A DNA stretch of 64,000 nt from Procambarus clarkii (GCF_040958095.1 NC_091156.1:22573473-22637472), one strand, 5' to 3'. Counted from the stretch's first letter, positions 1 through 11,646 are shown. Numbers and translations: made by a program. Notes: generated from the letters alone by a model not told the origin.

Positions 1-29
1 CTGCTAGTATATAAATAAAAATGGAAATG

Positions 30-540
30 TTAGTTTGTTCAAAATCGCTAATCTCCGAAAGTACTTCACCGATTGCTTTGAAATTTTCACACAACGTTCC
101 ATTCACATCCGAGCATGTTTTTATATACATTCTATATTGATGTCACGTCTGTGACGATAAAAAAACATGCTTCTTCTTAAAAACTGTGTTTTTCATATGT
201 TTTTCATGTGAGGGAAATCTTTGAAACCTCTTTACCGATTGCTTTGAAATTTTGACACAATGTTGCATTCGAATAGGCGTGTATTTTTATATATCTACTA
301 TATACATGCCTCACCTGTGACAGGAAAAAACATGTTATTTTTTAAAAAAAAGCGTTATCTGTTGGACGTAAGGGCAACACACGCTGTAATCTCCGAAAGT
401 TCTTCATCAATTGCTTTGAAATTTTGACACAACGTTGCATTCGAATAGGCGCATCATTTTATATACCTACTATATAGATTTCACCCCTGTGCCAGGTAAA
501 AACATGCGTTTTTGAAAAACAGCACCATCTGTTGCACATT
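30..540. repeat. Diverged tandem repeat, about 170-bp unit, three copies
   Basis: Three imperfect units share a core around ATTGCTTTGAAATTTT followed by CACAACGTT and GCATTCGAATAGG, near 73, 243 and 412. Each is followed by a TTTATATA stretch and by a weaker match around AACATG. Units differ by many substitutions, so the array is old. No open frame runs through it. I do not recognise the family. Confidence 0.75.
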
Positions 541-587
541 ATAGCAACATGAACGCTATATATATTAAATATATCACGAATTCCATT

Positions 588-900
588 TGAATGTTTCTGA
601 TTGCATTGATAAATTTTATTTTCATAGATTTTGATTTATTTTATTTCTAATGAATTATTTTGTGTGACATTGTGTTGGAATTGAGCTGTGTTGTTTACCA
701 TACCGTTCATTTCGCAAGTATAAGTATAGATGCCACACCTGTTACAGGAAAAACTATGCTTTCAATGTTTCTGATTGCATTGATAAATTGAATTTTCTTA
801 GATTTTGATTTTTTTCATTTTGATTTAATTATTTTGTGTGAATTGTATTTGAATTGAGCTGTGTTTTTTTCCAGACCATTAATTGCGTGAGAATAGTTTA
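588..900. repeat. Two-copy tandem duplication, about 170-bp unit
   Basis: Positions 589-725 and 758-896 share TTTCTGATTGCATTGATAAA, then AGATTTTGATTT, then ATTATTTTGTGTGA and GAATTGAGCTGTGTT in the same order. The sequence is AT-rich and non-coding. It lies next to the preceding repeat and may belong to the same element. Confidence 0.7.
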
Positions 901-1013
901 TTTTTATATTTTTTTCATATTTTCATTTAATTTTTTTAACTGTTTTTCTTATATTGCAATGATAGGAACATCAGATCACTTGATGTTCCCAATTTTCTGA
1001 TGGAAACATCAGA

Positions 1014-1335
1014 TTATTTGGGAAGGCATCGGATAAGGGAGTGGGGAATGGTGGGGAGGACGAGGTGACGGAAGTGAGAGATGGTGCGGAGGACGAGGGG
1101 ACAAGGGAGGGGGTAATGGTGGGGAAGGATGAGGGGACGGGGGAGCTTGGGATGGTGGGGACGAGGGGATGGGGAAATGGAGAATGGTGGGGAGAACAAA
1201 GGGACAGTGGAGTAGGGCATGGGGGGGGTGGGGAATGGTGGGGAGGACGAGGGGACGGTGGAGTGGGGAATGGTTGGGAGGCCGAAGAGACGGGTGAGGG
1301 GAAAATGATGAGGAGGACTGGGGGACAGGGTAGGT
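1014..1335. repeat. G-rich purine tract (degenerate minisatellite)
   Basis: The plus strand is a run of G-rich repeats built on GGGGAATGGTGGGGAGGACGAGG-like words, with frequent GGGG tracts, so one strand is almost all purine plus T. Both strands stay open in translation only because of this composition. The many G-runs could form G-quadruplexes (inference). 1336-1592 holds no gene or repeat I can recognise. Confidence 0.75.
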
Positions 1336-1592
1336 TGCTGTGGCCGGGTACTACTAGTCCTAAGAATAAGAACCCAACAACAAACGCTCACTGCTCCTGA
1401 CGACTCTGCCGCCCCTCCAGTTTTGTTACCTGCTCCTTGAGCCCACGGCTGCCCACAGATGATGTAGCATCCCCAGAAGGCAGCTAAGTACACAGTGACC
1501 CAAATGTGATTGAAACAAACGACAAGACCAACCCATGTTATCCCATTTCGACCTCATTAGTGTTGCTCCCTGGAGGAAGTTGTTCCCAACGT

Positions 1593-4300
1593 TCATAATA
1601 ATAATAATAATATTTTATTCAGGAAAAGTACATACATAGATGTAAAGTTACAAACATAGTGTTGGATTTATAGATAGAGCTAGTGCATAAAATACCTAAA
1701 GCCACTAATACGCATAGCGTTTCCAGCAAGGTGTAGGGGAAAAACACTTAGACTAAAACTTAATAGTAATTGGGAGAAAAGTAGAAATTGTGTTGAAAAA
1801 AAGGAATAAAAAAAATGAAGAAAAGGGGAGAACATGGAAAAAATCAGCAATTGTACAAGTTGGTCAACAAACAGCATTGTTTAGAATAGCAAGACATGGG
1901 TTGACATTTAGAGACTAAGGTAGGTTACATTGAGCTAATTAGGTAGTAGTTAGTTCAACTCTTAAACTGGTTGAGAGAGGTACAGCCTTTGGCATGATTA
2001 GGGAGGTCATTCCACATGCTGGGTCCCTTGAGTTGTCGAACATTTCTAGTTTGGTTAAGGCGCACTCTTGGAATATCAAATAGGTATTTGTTTCTGGTGT
2101 GGTGCTCATGGGTTCTGAACAACCTTCTAAGAATTTTTTATGGCCAGGATTGACATTACAGTTCAGAGTTTTAAATATATAGAGTACACATGAGAGGATG
2201 TGCAGTGACTTAATATCTAACATATTCAAAGATTTGAGTAAGGGTACCGAGTGCTGTCTGGGGCCAGAGTTAGATATTGTTCTAATAGCAGCTTTATGTT
2301 GAGTAATTAGAGAACGTAAATGATTTTGGGTAGTAGAACCCCAAGCACAAATACCATAATTGAGATAAGGATAGATGAAAGAGTAATAGAGCGTCACCTG
2401 GGCAGGGCGAGGTACATAATATCTGATCTTAGAGAGAATGTCACCAGTTTTAGAAACTTTTTTTGATATATTTAGAATGTGTCCCTGGAAATTCAGCTTG
2501 TTATCGTTGAAAACACCAATGGACTTGCCATCTACTCTGTTACTAATTTGGATATTGTTTATTCATAGATTAATTTGATTTGGGGATTTATTACCAAACA
2601 AAATATAGAAGGTTTTGTCAATGTTAAGGGTGAGTTTGTTAGCAGTTAGCCAAAGATGGACATTATTTAATTCAGTAAATTTTGTGTGACATTTAGAGCA
2701 CGGGGGTCAGGACTGGAGAAAATGAAGGTTGTGTCATCAGCAAATATAATTGGTTTGAGGTGTTGAGAGGCATGTGGAATGTCATTAATAAATATGAGAA
2801 AGAGGAGAGGGCCAATTTGGTTGCCCTGACGAACACCAATATTGATGGGTAGGGTTGGAAAAATGGAATTATTCACAGAAACATACTAGGGCCTGTCAGT
2901 AAGGTAAGACTGAAGATATTGGAGGGAGTGACCTCTGACTCCATAATGATGTATTTTAAGAAGATGATTTTGGTGATTGACAGTGTCAAAAAGCCTTACG
3001 TAGGTTAACAAGTAACCCAACAGGGAACTCATTTTTATCAAGAGCCGCATGTATCAAGTTAATCATACTAATTAGTGCGTCAGTAGTGCTCGTTTTGGGT
3101 CTGAAGCCATATTGGCAAGAGCTATGTATATTGTGTTTGGGTAGATTAGAGTAAAGCTGCTTGTAGATTTTTTTAGCTTTTCAAATATTTTTAACAAGTT
3201 TGGCAGAATTGATAAAGGTCTGAAGTTGTTGACATCAGTGGCATCACCACATTTATGGACTGGGGTTACTCTCACTCTCTTTTTAGAATATCTGGAAAGG
3301 TTTGGAGTTCACGTTATGTGTTTTAGAGCAATGCAATGGCAGGAGCTAAAAATCTGGAGGCTTTTTTGTAAATTAGAGTTAGTATCTCAGCAAGGTCATT
3401 AGATTTTGTTTTAAGGGAAAGAATTATCTCATTAACATCAGTGGAGTTAGCAGGCATTAGATACAGAGACTACCTGTAAGGTAGTCCTTGACATTAGTAC
3501 GGGAGGATGGAATATCATTAGTTAGGGATGTCCCAATGGATGAGAAGAACCTTTTTAATTCAATAGCAGTATCAGAGGCTGAAAGCAAACCGTCGTTATT
3601 GGATAGGAGTATTAGTTTTTTATTTAAAAAAAAATTTAACCCAAAATATTGCAAATAGTGCTCCATGTTAACTTAATGTTGCCCATTATTTGGGTGAACT
3701 TTTTTTCGTAGTATTTTATTTTGGCTCTCCTAATTATTTTAGACAGCATTGATGAGTAAATCTTTGAAAATTCTTTGGAGACGACTCCTAACTATTACTT
3801 CTTCTCAAGGTCATGATTTTTTTATTAATAGATTTAAGTATTCTCTTTGTAAACCATGGATTGTTTAGTCTTTTAGTTGTGACTTGTTTCGTTAACATAG
3901 GACAGTGGGTGTTATAAAGGCTGAGAGTTTTCTGAAGAAATGTTTGCACTGCTAGGTTGATGTTCCCTATGTTACCTAATTCGGTCTCCTAGTTCAGCAA
4001 TAAAATGAGTTAACATTTCATTGCTGCATCAGCAGCAATGAAATTGCCTATAGAAGTTTCACTGTGCAGCCTAACACTTATCTTCCTTGTATCTCGAGGT
4101 TGTTTGTTAATGTTGGTTAGGAGAAATGTGGGGTAATGGTCTGTGGTTCTGTCAATGATTATCCCTGAAGTAAGTGGAGAGGTTATGTTACCAGATGTGG
4201 TTAAGAGCCGTGACAGTACTATCAGTGATTCTAGTAGGTCTAGTGATTAAGGGTATGAGGAACCAGGAACTCATACAGTTGAGGAAACTAGCATTGTTAC
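1593..4300 (-). pseudogene. LINE (non-LTR retrotransposon) relic: endonuclease end, RT, C-terminus, 3' tail
   Basis: A decayed EN/RT retrotransposon. Reading the minus strand: an apurinic-type endonuclease end near 4270-4090, with words like LITRPTRITDS and DRTTDHYPTFLL; the N-terminal side of RT at 3275-3072, with NNFRPLSILPNLLKIFEKL; the catalytic RT part at 2876-2667, with VRQGNQIGPLLFLIFIND then FADDT; and a C-terminal segment at 2397-1939 with the YPYLNYGICAWG motif. The frames change several times and contain stops, so it cannot encode an active protein. It ends in a 3' UTR at 1930-1612 and a short (TAA)n run at 1597-1612, giving the usual microsatellite tail. The domain order fits a jockey/CR1/L2-like group; I cannot fix the clade. 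The SINE at 4361 adjoins its 5' side. Confidence 0.85.
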
Positions 4301-4360
4301 CACATCGACGAGTCTTCCCCATTTACCTGCCTACATTTATCCTGCTACCATGCATACCAT

Positions 4361-4625
4361 GGGAGCATGTCGGCCGAGCGGACAGCACACTGGACTTGTG
4401 ATCCTGTGGTCCCGAGTTCGATCCCGGGCGCCGGAGAGAAACAATGGGCAGAGTTTCTTTCACCCTATGCCCCTGTTACCTAGCAGTAAAATAGGTACTT
4501 GGGTGTTAGTCAGCTGTCACGGGCTGCTTCCTGGGGGTGGAGGCCTGATCGAGGACCGGGCCGCGGGGACACTAAAGCCCCGAAATCTTCTCAAGATAAC
4601 CTCAAGATCTCAAGAAGATAACCAA
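4361..4625 (+). mobile_element. tRNA-derived SINE
   Basis: The head resembles a tRNA. An A-box-like GGCCGAGCGG lies at 4372-4381, and a B-box-like GAGTTCGATCCCGGG lies at 4414-4428, with an anticodon-like hairpin between them (loop CTTGTGA). It runs straight into an unrelated body without an acceptor-stem partner, and ends in AAGATAACC/CTCAAGATC-type tail repeats at 4595-4625. Internal RNA polymerase III boxes would drive transcription (known for SINEs). The Leu/Ser-like A box is an impression only. Confidence 0.75.
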
Positions 4626-4629
4626 CACC

Positions 4630-5697
4630 AAGCCCAGTAAGGCCACTAAGAAAGATAGCACACCTATCAGGAATAACCCAACTAGCTAGGCCAGCAACAG
4701 GAATAGTGGGGTTGTCTCCCCCTCGGGGGCTACCGGGGAGGGGGGGAGGGGAACCGACTCTCCCCCTTGACAACAAAAACAAACCATCACAGCTGGGTGG
4801 AGCGACGTCATCGGCGTCTCCGACACGGACCATGCAACAATTATGTAACCATATGGAGCAACTTAAACGAGCTGCCGCAACTTGTTCCGACTTCAAGCGC
4901 TTTGCTGATAACCCATAACTCAAGTTACTAACCCAGATACATGAATACCAAATATCAGTAATCGAAGAGCAGTCAGCCATAATAATGAACCTACAAGGTG
5001 AAGCTATAGTCATGCTCAAGAATAATCAAGATCTGTCTACCAGAGTCGGCCTCCTGGAACTGGAATTGAGCTCTCTTAAGAACACAGTAACTAACTTTCA
5101 ACCAGCAGAAATCACTAGAAAACAGGAAGAAATGTTACAAAAGTTTGAAACTATCTTAACCCCCTACAACAGCAACACACTGTTACCCAAGACGAATCAG
5201 ACCAACATAAGCTCCTTGATTCTATCATTATCTCCTCACATGAGATAATGTGATAATGAGATAATGATTTCCCAAAAAAACCGACGGAAAAGACTGTGCT
5301 GCCATCCTGATCCGATAATTGCATAATGAGATGAAGTATTCAATTCAAGCAAGAATCATCAAATCAGCTTATAGAGTGGTACCAAATCATTTGGTGAAAA
5401 TAACAGAAAAATTCGTGTGAAATTAGATAGCTGCCCCTACAAGTCAGACCTTAGCAAAGGTGTAGTCTCTAGTCAAACCTCTGTTTATATGAATGAATGA
5501 ATGTCTGACCAGGATCACACAAAGTCTCTTCTTTGAACTGCGTGGAATCCGTAAAAATTCATTGCATCAATTAAACATTGTTTTGTGCGAGATGGTAAAA
5601 TTCTAGCTAAGAAGACTGACGCTGGGAAAACTTATGAAATAAACACTAAGGCACACCTCAGGTCTTTCCTCGATGACTGTGGGATAACAGCCGAATA
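4630..5697 (+). pseudogene. LINE ORF1 relic (coiled coil plus C-terminal domain)
   Basis: Broken open frames on the plus strand. 4630-4918 encodes a Lys/Ser/Pro-rich start and a helical stretch. 4920-5248 continues as a coiled coil with heptad-like leucines (for example LSTRVGLLELELSSLKNTV), and near 5585-5697 there is FVRDGKILAKKTDAGKTYEI and then a terminal DDCGITAE followed by a stop. The order of coiled coil then basic C-terminal domain is that of LINE ORF1 nucleic-acid-binding proteins. Several stops and frame changes show it is dead. No RT follows; the next sequence is another LINE's 3' end. Confidence 0.6.
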
Positions 5698-5700
5698 ATC

Positions 5701-5813
5701 AGATTATAAATTATATATTTATTAATTTATATGTATACAAGAAAGTACATTGGGTTTGTGAGGAAACATAGCATGGTGTTAACATTTTTGTAAAGCCACT
5801 AGTATGCGCAGCA
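5701..5813 (-). mobile_element. LINE 3'-end fragment (left half of an insertion target)
   Basis: Read on the minus strand this matches the 3' UTR family also seen at 1612-1740 and 54605-54717: the words AAAGCCACTAGTATGC and a downstream AAGTACAT occur in the same order. Its continuation (TTTCGGGCAGGTCCTTAAT) is found at 8623, after the inserted element at 5814-8609. Confidence 0.65.
5801..5813. repeat. Target-site duplication, left copy
   Basis: AGTATGCGCAGCA here and AGTATGCTCAGCA at 8610-8622 match at 12 of 13 bases. They bracket the ORF1-only element, and their flanks join into one LINE 3' UTR when the insert is removed. Confidence 0.65.
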
Positions 5814-5939
5814 CTGGTATGTATGCGCAGCCTGTGGGCTGCCGAGCAGTGTGGATGTGTCGTGTGCCCGCTCCGGCAGTTTTGGGGCGATTGCTGTTTT
5901 CGCCGGCAAGGGGTGCGGGTGTCTCTACCCTCCCTGCTG

Positions 5940-7587
5940 TTCCTGATGGTGAGGACTTGGCGTGTTTGCGATAGGCGGCTCTATTCCAGCTATCGTGAGG
6001 AAAAACTCCATAGGTTTGGAGTTTACTGGCTGTGCTGGTTACCCGCTTGTGGACTTGGTCTTGAATGAAATGCTCCGAGTCCCGGTCCAGGACGTATATA
6101 GTGTCGAGCTGGTCACTGCTTGCCGTGTCATCATCAAGTTTGTGGGTGAGGCAGTGTACCGTGATTTTCTCCGGAGGTACGAAGGGCGTACTTTGCAGCT
6201 GTAGGACAGCACCGGGTCTGTGACCATTTCGGACCGTAGGGGTGCTGTGACATGTGAGTGTCCATGGGTCCCCCATGGAGTTTCCTCAGTCTCTCCTCCG
6301 GCGTTTCTTCCAGAGGTACGGCTCCGTCGTCAGTGTGTGGATGAACTTGCTCTCGTCTGGAACATATTCAGGTGTGAAGACCAACATTCGGACCTTCGGG
6401 ATGCGACTGAGGTCCGACATTCCGTCATCTGTCCGGCTGTTAGGATACTACGTGCGGGTGTTTTATGCCCGGCAACCCCGTATTTGTTTCCGGTGTGGCT
6501 TGTTGGGGCATCAGGCTGCTGGGTGTACTGCTGATCCGGTCGCTCCAATGTATTTGTTTCATGAAGAGGATTTCCCGCCGCTCCCTCTGGAGGAGGACTC
6601 CGGGGATGAGGAGGTTAGCATCCCGTTCGCTGCCGAGGCTCCCCCAGCATCGCCTGTTGTCCCAGTTGTCGCCGGCACTCCTCCGGATGTTGCGGTGCCG
6701 TCGAATGTTATCCCTGCTCCTGTCTCTGGCCCTGCTGCTCCCGTGGGCCTTCCTGGTACTCCCTGTGGGGCGTCGTCATCTGCTTCCTCGTCTTCAGCTG
6801 CTGGACTGGGCCCTGCAGCCTCACCTTGGGTCCCTCCTGTGCTGGGTGCTGGGGTGGCTGCGGTGCCTCCTGCTGTGTGTGGTCCGGTTCCTCCTGTGGT
6901 AGAGCCTGCTGCCGTTCTGCGTCGGACGTCAGTTCGTCCGGCTGGTGGTGCCCATGTTTCTGGGTCCGCTTCTGGCTCTAATGATATCCGGCCGGAGCCC
7001 AAGCGTTCCAGGCGTTCGTCATCTGCCTGGGCCGATGTTGGGGAGTTCAGTGACTGTGGGTCTTCAGGTGTTGACGGCGTGGATCCGGATGCGTCGTTGT
7101 CTCCGCAGGTGGTGGTGGCGGAGGTTCATGTGCCTGCTGGTGCTGATGCCCGTGTCTCGGGTGTGCCTTCTGTTCCTTCCCCGCCAGGGGGCTCTCCGTA
7201 GTGGGGAGTGGTGGCTTCCGCTGCCAGGGATGATGTGGATGCTGGTGCTGGGCGTGGCCTGGTAGTCACTTTACGCAAGGATGCGCGCCGCCTGGTTCCC
7301 TGCAGTCATCTGGTGGTGTGCCCGTGGCCGCTGGTGCTCCTGTGGTGGTGCCCTCTGACCGGCTCTCTCCTACGGGGTTGCGACTTGAAGCTATGGAGGT
7401 AGCGGTTTCCAGGATCCTGCTGTCTGAATGGCCGGAGGATTTTCATGATGAGCAGGTTTCCGTTATATGGAGGAGGGTGGCGGTTACTCGCCTCAGGCAT
7501 GACACCATCTGGGTTCCCTGTTTGCAGGTGTTTGTTGCCGGGGTTCCGAATAACATGACGGTCCCGGTGGAGGGTGTAGCCTCTTAG
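5940..7587 (+). pseudogene. Gag-like ORF1 with CCHC zinc knuckle (frameshifted)
   Basis: 5962-6204 encodes an N-terminal domain (VIIKFVGEAVYRDFLRRYEG) ending in a stop; the reading then shifts, and 6254-7201 (315 codons) continues with the RNA-binding-like part (RLRSDIPSSVRLLGYYVRVF). A CCHC knuckle, CFRCGLLGHQAAGC, follows at about residues 75-88 of that frame. A long Pro/Ala/Ser/Val-rich low-complexity tail follows, to residue 315. A further frame at 7318-7587 adds 89 codons and ends at VEGVAS. This architecture fits ORF1/Gag proteins of non-LTR retrotransposons, which coat the RNA. At least two frame changes make it a pseudogene, unless some are sequencing errors. Confidence 0.7.
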
Positions 7588-7679
7588 GGGAGGTGGCTGC
7601 TTTGGGAGGCGTTCCATGTGTGGTTCCCCCGGGTCTTGTTCCCGGGCAAATATGTTAGCTGATTTCTTGTTCCTGTAGT

Positions 7680-8609
7680 GTTGTGTGCCCCTATGGCCTC
7701 CTTGTATTCTGTGCCCATGCCTCTTCCTTCTTTGTTGTGAGGCCGGTGTTTTGGGGAGGGAGTTTTTTGTTCCTGTATTTGCTTTTATGTTGTTATTTTG
7801 CCATGTGTGTTTTACTTATGCATTGCTTGACTGTGTTGTTTTTTGTTTTTATTTTTGTTTTTGTTTTTATTTTTGTTTTATTTTTGTTTTTATTTTTATT
7901 TTATTTTATTTCATTTTATTTTTATTTTATTTTTTAGTTTGTTTTTATTAGTTTTTATTATTATCTCTGATTATTATTGTTTTTGTTGTTATTTTTATTA
8001 TTGTTTTTTATTGTTGTTTTTGGCTTGTTGTGTGCTGTGTGATTTTCTTGTTCTATTTCATGATGACCTCTATGATGTGTTTGTTCTCGGTCCTTCAGGC
8101 CGGTGCTTGTTTGTTGTGTATGTTACGATGTTTTGTTTTCTTGATTGCATGGAGTGCTTGTATTATTATATAATTGTTATTATTGTATAATTTTGGCCTC
8201 TCCCTTTGTTTGTTGCGAGGCGGTTAGTTTGGTGCGAGTGTTTTTATTCATGTCTTCTTTCTGTGATGTACCTTTGCACTGGTGTTTTATTAGTGCATTA
8301 CAATGTTGTACCTGTTTGTTATTTTTGTTTTGTTTGTTGTTTATTGTATTTTTCTTGTTATGTTTCATGTTATACATCTTGATAGTTGTTTTGTTTATAC
8401 TGTTTTGTTTTGTACTGTTACTGTGCTTGCTTGTTTGACATTGTTTTTTCTTTTGATGTTTGCTCTTGCATTTCTCATGTTTGTAATTTGCTGTCGGCCC
8501 TTCTGGCCGGTGGTTTATTGTCTTGTTTTGTTTTGTTTGATAATGTACTTATTGTTTTTATTGTATTTAATTTGCATGTGTTACGTGTAAAAATAATAAA
8601 TAAAAAAAA
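7680..8609 (+). repeat. T-rich low-complexity 3' region of the ORF1-only element
   Basis: The plus strand is dominated by TTTTTGTTTTTATTTT-like runs, especially at 7838-8000, ending in the A-rich tail. A motif GGCC(G)GTG..TTTG recurs near 7741, 8099 and 8506, suggesting internal duplication. Open frames here look like hydrophobic proteins only because T-rich codons give Phe/Leu/Val. Confidence 0.65.
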
Positions 8610-8722
8610 AGTATGCTCAGCATTTCGGGCAGGTCCTTAATCTAACATAATTTTAAGTAGGTAAATTCTAGCAAAATTTATAAAGTGATAACATGTACAT
8701 TGCATGGGAAAAAATGAGATGA
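8610..8722 (-). mobile_element. LINE 3'-end fragment (right half of insertion target) with right target duplication
   Basis: 8610-8622 is the right copy of the 13-bp duplication. The following bases continue the minus-strand LINE 3' UTR that was interrupted at 5813. 8723-9065 is AT-rich and shows no gene or repeat I can name. Confidence 0.55.
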
Positions 8723-9069
8723 GGGAGATTAGTAGGTATATTAAAGCACATCGGTAGCTCTGATTGATTGCATTGACAGCTTGAATGGTAATTTAACAAA
8801 GATTAATAAAGATTAATAGTTTCATCTAATAACCAAAGTGTGCTATAGCTCTGCCTTTCCTTTCAAAAAGTTTTTAATTTTATCATTTTAAGTTATTTTT
8901 TTTTCCTTCTAGTTTAACCCACTATTTTGTTTATTGTTCATTTCCTCATTTGTAACTTACTGCATTATTATTTTGATCCTACTGTCTCAATACAGTAACC
9001 TTTTTATTACTTCACTTGTTTTTATTATATATGTGTATTTTAGTTACTTTAGTTCATTTATTATGCACC

Positions 9070-9540
9070 ACATACCCCATCTTGTGGGCGGTAGTGAAAA
9101 GGGTTATAGAGGCACATAATGGGCTCAGGGACTGAACCCCACAGTTCATTTAGCAAATTAAGTTACAATCTTGATGAGCTAGTTACAAAATTCAGTATAA
9201 GTCGTCATATCATCAATGGGTTCGAGATCGACCACAAGTAAAGTTTCTATATTAAGGAACTGACATATGTGGAGAGCTAGTGACAAAATTGATATGTTTG
9301 TCCTGCACAACGCCCCTCATTCACTGGGCAGCGGAGGATAGGTTACACCGCCCCTTATCCAGTGGGCAGCGGTGGATAGGTTACAGTCACTTAGTTACTA
9401 CCTACAGTTAGCAATCTGGGGATATTTGGATAAAATTTCTAGTAGCAGATCCTTTTGGATCTGAAATATTGAAATATTGACACATTGCTGGAACATTGGT
9501 TATAGAGTTACCTCTGAATTCACATATTTTTTCGCACTCC
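9070..9540 (-). mobile_element. 3' UTR of LINE copy A
   Basis: Non-coding sequence downstream of the RNase H-bearing LINE on the minus strand. 9072-9092 reads CCCATCTTGTGGGCGGTAGTG, close to the unit of the minisatellite at 54.0-54.5 kb. Two 38-bp near-copies (9311-9348 and 9350-9387) share the cores ACTGGGCAGCGG / AGTGGGCAGCGG and then GGATAGGTTACA. Confidence 0.6.
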
Positions 9541-9541
9541 A

Positions 9542-10620
9542 TCACATAGTGACGGAGGGTGTGCGAATATTTTGTTGACACAGTTTACATTTGGTCAGGT
9601 ATACATCGGCAGATAATGAGAATTCCCAGAGATACTTGTAACCGAGTCTAAGCCGAGCAATAGTAACATCTTGAATTCTGCTTATTTTATTGGCTGAACC
9701 ATAGATGTGTGGCTCCTCTTGCATGATAGTTAGATGATAGATGGAATTACTGGTGTCGATTTCACTTTGTCTCAGATCTACAACATTTTGTTAAAGTTCA
9801 TGGTGTACTGCTGCTCTCAGATTGCTCATTGACAATCCAAGGTTACACTCAACGTCTCCTTTAAAGGCAGATTCTTTGGCTAACTTATCAGCTCTACCAT
9901 GCATTCGGAGGCCAACATGAGATGGATTGCAAATGAAATGGACTCTGTTACCATCATTATTAATTTTGTTGTATTTGTGTCTAGCTTCGGACACGAGCAT
10001 GTTACAGTTATGTCTTAAAGAGTTGAGAACATTTAAGAATGACAAAGAGTCACTTACACTTAATGTATCAATTTTGGAGACTTGTACACATTTCAGTGCA
10101 AGGAGCAAGACAAATAGTTTGGTCTGAAGGGTAGAGGCCCAGTTGTTTATCCGGGCTCAAAATATAAGCCATCGCCCATTGTCAGTACAACTGCACTTCC
10201 AGCTGCACCCGTGGTGCGGTGTAGCGAACTATCAGTGAATATAATTTGAGAGAGAGAATGCTCTGTGGAGAGAGCATCAATATGACTTTAAGGCGTTGAG
10301 CTTTGCCTCAAGACGAAGCTTGGACAAAGCTCTAATATGTTTCTTGGGTGCAAAGGGAGGGATTGAAATTGGAAAGGGTGTAATCTCCCACGGTGCAGGA
10401 AAGTGCCGTTGTTGTCTTGATACAAATTATAAATCTGATATATTATGAGTTTAGTTCTAGTTTTAGTTATCCATCTGGAACAATACTGACCTTCAATAAA
10501 GAAATTCTGGAGGGCTTCTGTGCAAGGGTTAGGATGAGTTAGCCTAAGCATTTTTAAACCAATATAACAGTTAATTTTAGTAACACGATCAACAACGCTC
10601 GTAATATTAAGTTCCTTTCT
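9542..10620 (-). pseudogene. LINE copy A: RNase H and C-terminal zinc-finger part
   Basis: Minus-strand continuation of the RT at 11.6-12.9 kb, after the solo LTR. 10620-10288 encodes the linker (MRKELNITSVVDRVTKINCY, then LRLTHPNPCTEALQNFF). 10108-9791 carries an RNase H end, with VSDSLSFLNVLNSL and the PSHVGLRMHGRADKLAKES block that holds the final Asp. 9724-9542 adds ARLRLGYKYLWEF and KCKLCQQN, a C-terminal zinc-finger start. RNase H removes the RNA strand during target-primed copying in I-type LINEs. Frames are separated by stops and shifts; the copy is dead. The parallel copy is at 21.2-22.9 kb. Confidence 0.8.
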
Positions 10621-10625
10621 CATGA

Positions 10626-11646
10626 TGTTACGGACCCGAGTCCAGCGTCCGAGCGCAGAGCGGTGACGACAACGCCATCTGTGGGTCAGCTCCCGAAACC
10701 CACTCCAAATGGACGACGCCATCTAGTGAGGACGAGATATACCGGCCACAGGGGCTGGTTTCCCATCTTGATCAGCTAGTAACGTAGCCGTTGCTGACCT
10801 CTGGTGAGGTGACGCTTGGACAGCAACGCCATCTATGGAGTGGATAGGTGGGCGTTTGTATCTAAGCCTGTAAGTCAGGTGCCCTAGGGTGTCCCTAGTA
10901 CTGATGACGTGTCTGATTACAGAGTCGACCTGGGACTGCTGTATTGGACGATGGATCAGTCTACCCAAGGCAGCCATAGTCTCTCCACGTGTTTGCTGCA
11001 GAAGCTGTAAGTTGCTCCCGGAGGAACACTGCTGAGAGTGTTAACCTGCCTGTGACGTGGCAGAGTTGAGGAATCGTCGTACCCGGGGGTTGACTGGTGG
11101 AAGAGACTAGCCACTGTGGTGCTATAGAGAGGAGAGTGATCAGCGGAATCACACAAGGCTCCTGCCTAGGGCTCGCAACCCTAGTATCGGTCGTGGAGTG
11201 GCCTACGCCGCGGAGCTGATTGGAACCTGCCAGCTACATGCTGGATTTGGGGTTGAAGGCCTCCACGACAGTGCACCCAGTGGGACTGTGATTTGGCTGG
11301 CCTGTGGCCAGGGTAGATTCGCCTAGAGAATCAAAGGATTCATCGTGGGCCACAAAGAAGAGAACCAGGGCTACTCATCGTGAGCACCGTGAAACATTCT
11401 GAGTCTTCGGAGGAAGACAAGTTATTGTACATAAGTGTAGTTATAGACCCAGCGAGTGACTGTGAGATATTTATTTATTGGTGGTGGTAATTATATATTT
11501 AAATTTGTGCATTTTTATCCCATCCCCTTTAATTTACTTGCGTTATGGAACACACCCCTTGAAAGCCACTACTAACTTGGGGCCGGATACCTAAACTCTA
11601 ATAAGATCAGAGAAGAACACAGTTGCGACCCAATAGGGCTGTAACA
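10626..11646. mobile_element. Solo LTR, 1,021 bp, inside LINE copy A
   Basis: It starts TGTTACGG and ends CTGTAACA, so the tips are TG..CA and form a short inverted repeat (TGTTAC/GTAACA). CATGA is duplicated at 10621-10625 and 11647-11651. Deleting the element and one duplicate restores the LINE frame (..KILI-MRKELNI..), which is strong proof of insertion. The TGTTACGG start resembles the LTR tip of the young element at 39.2-46.0 kb (TGTTACGGTG on its coding strand). No internal coding region is left, as expected after LTR-LTR recombination. Open frames inside it have no similarity I can see. Confidence 0.85.

Larger units (their letters stand above)
5814..8609 (+). mobile_element. ORF1-only (HAL1-like) LINE-type insertion
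   Basis: About 2.8 kb between 13-bp near-identical direct repeats, ending on an A-rich tail (TAAAAATAATAAATAAAAAAAAA at 8587-8609, split here only by position). It carries a gag-like ORF1 with a zinc knuckle, a second reading-frame segment, and a T-rich tail region, but no reverse transcriptase or endonuclease. It therefore looks like a non-autonomous retroelement copied by another LINE (inference). The 5' boundary is uncertain by about 20 bp because GTATGCGCAG occurs again at 5821. Confidence 0.6.

Noticed and set aside
4361..4440. A functional tRNA gene
   Set aside because: A and B boxes are present, but the acceptor stem does not close and a SINE body with repeated tail follows.
7683..8640. 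Hydrophobic, membrane-like open frames rich in Phe, Leu, Val and Cys
   Set aside because: Composition artefact of T-rich sequence in a retroelement tail; overlapping frames look alike.
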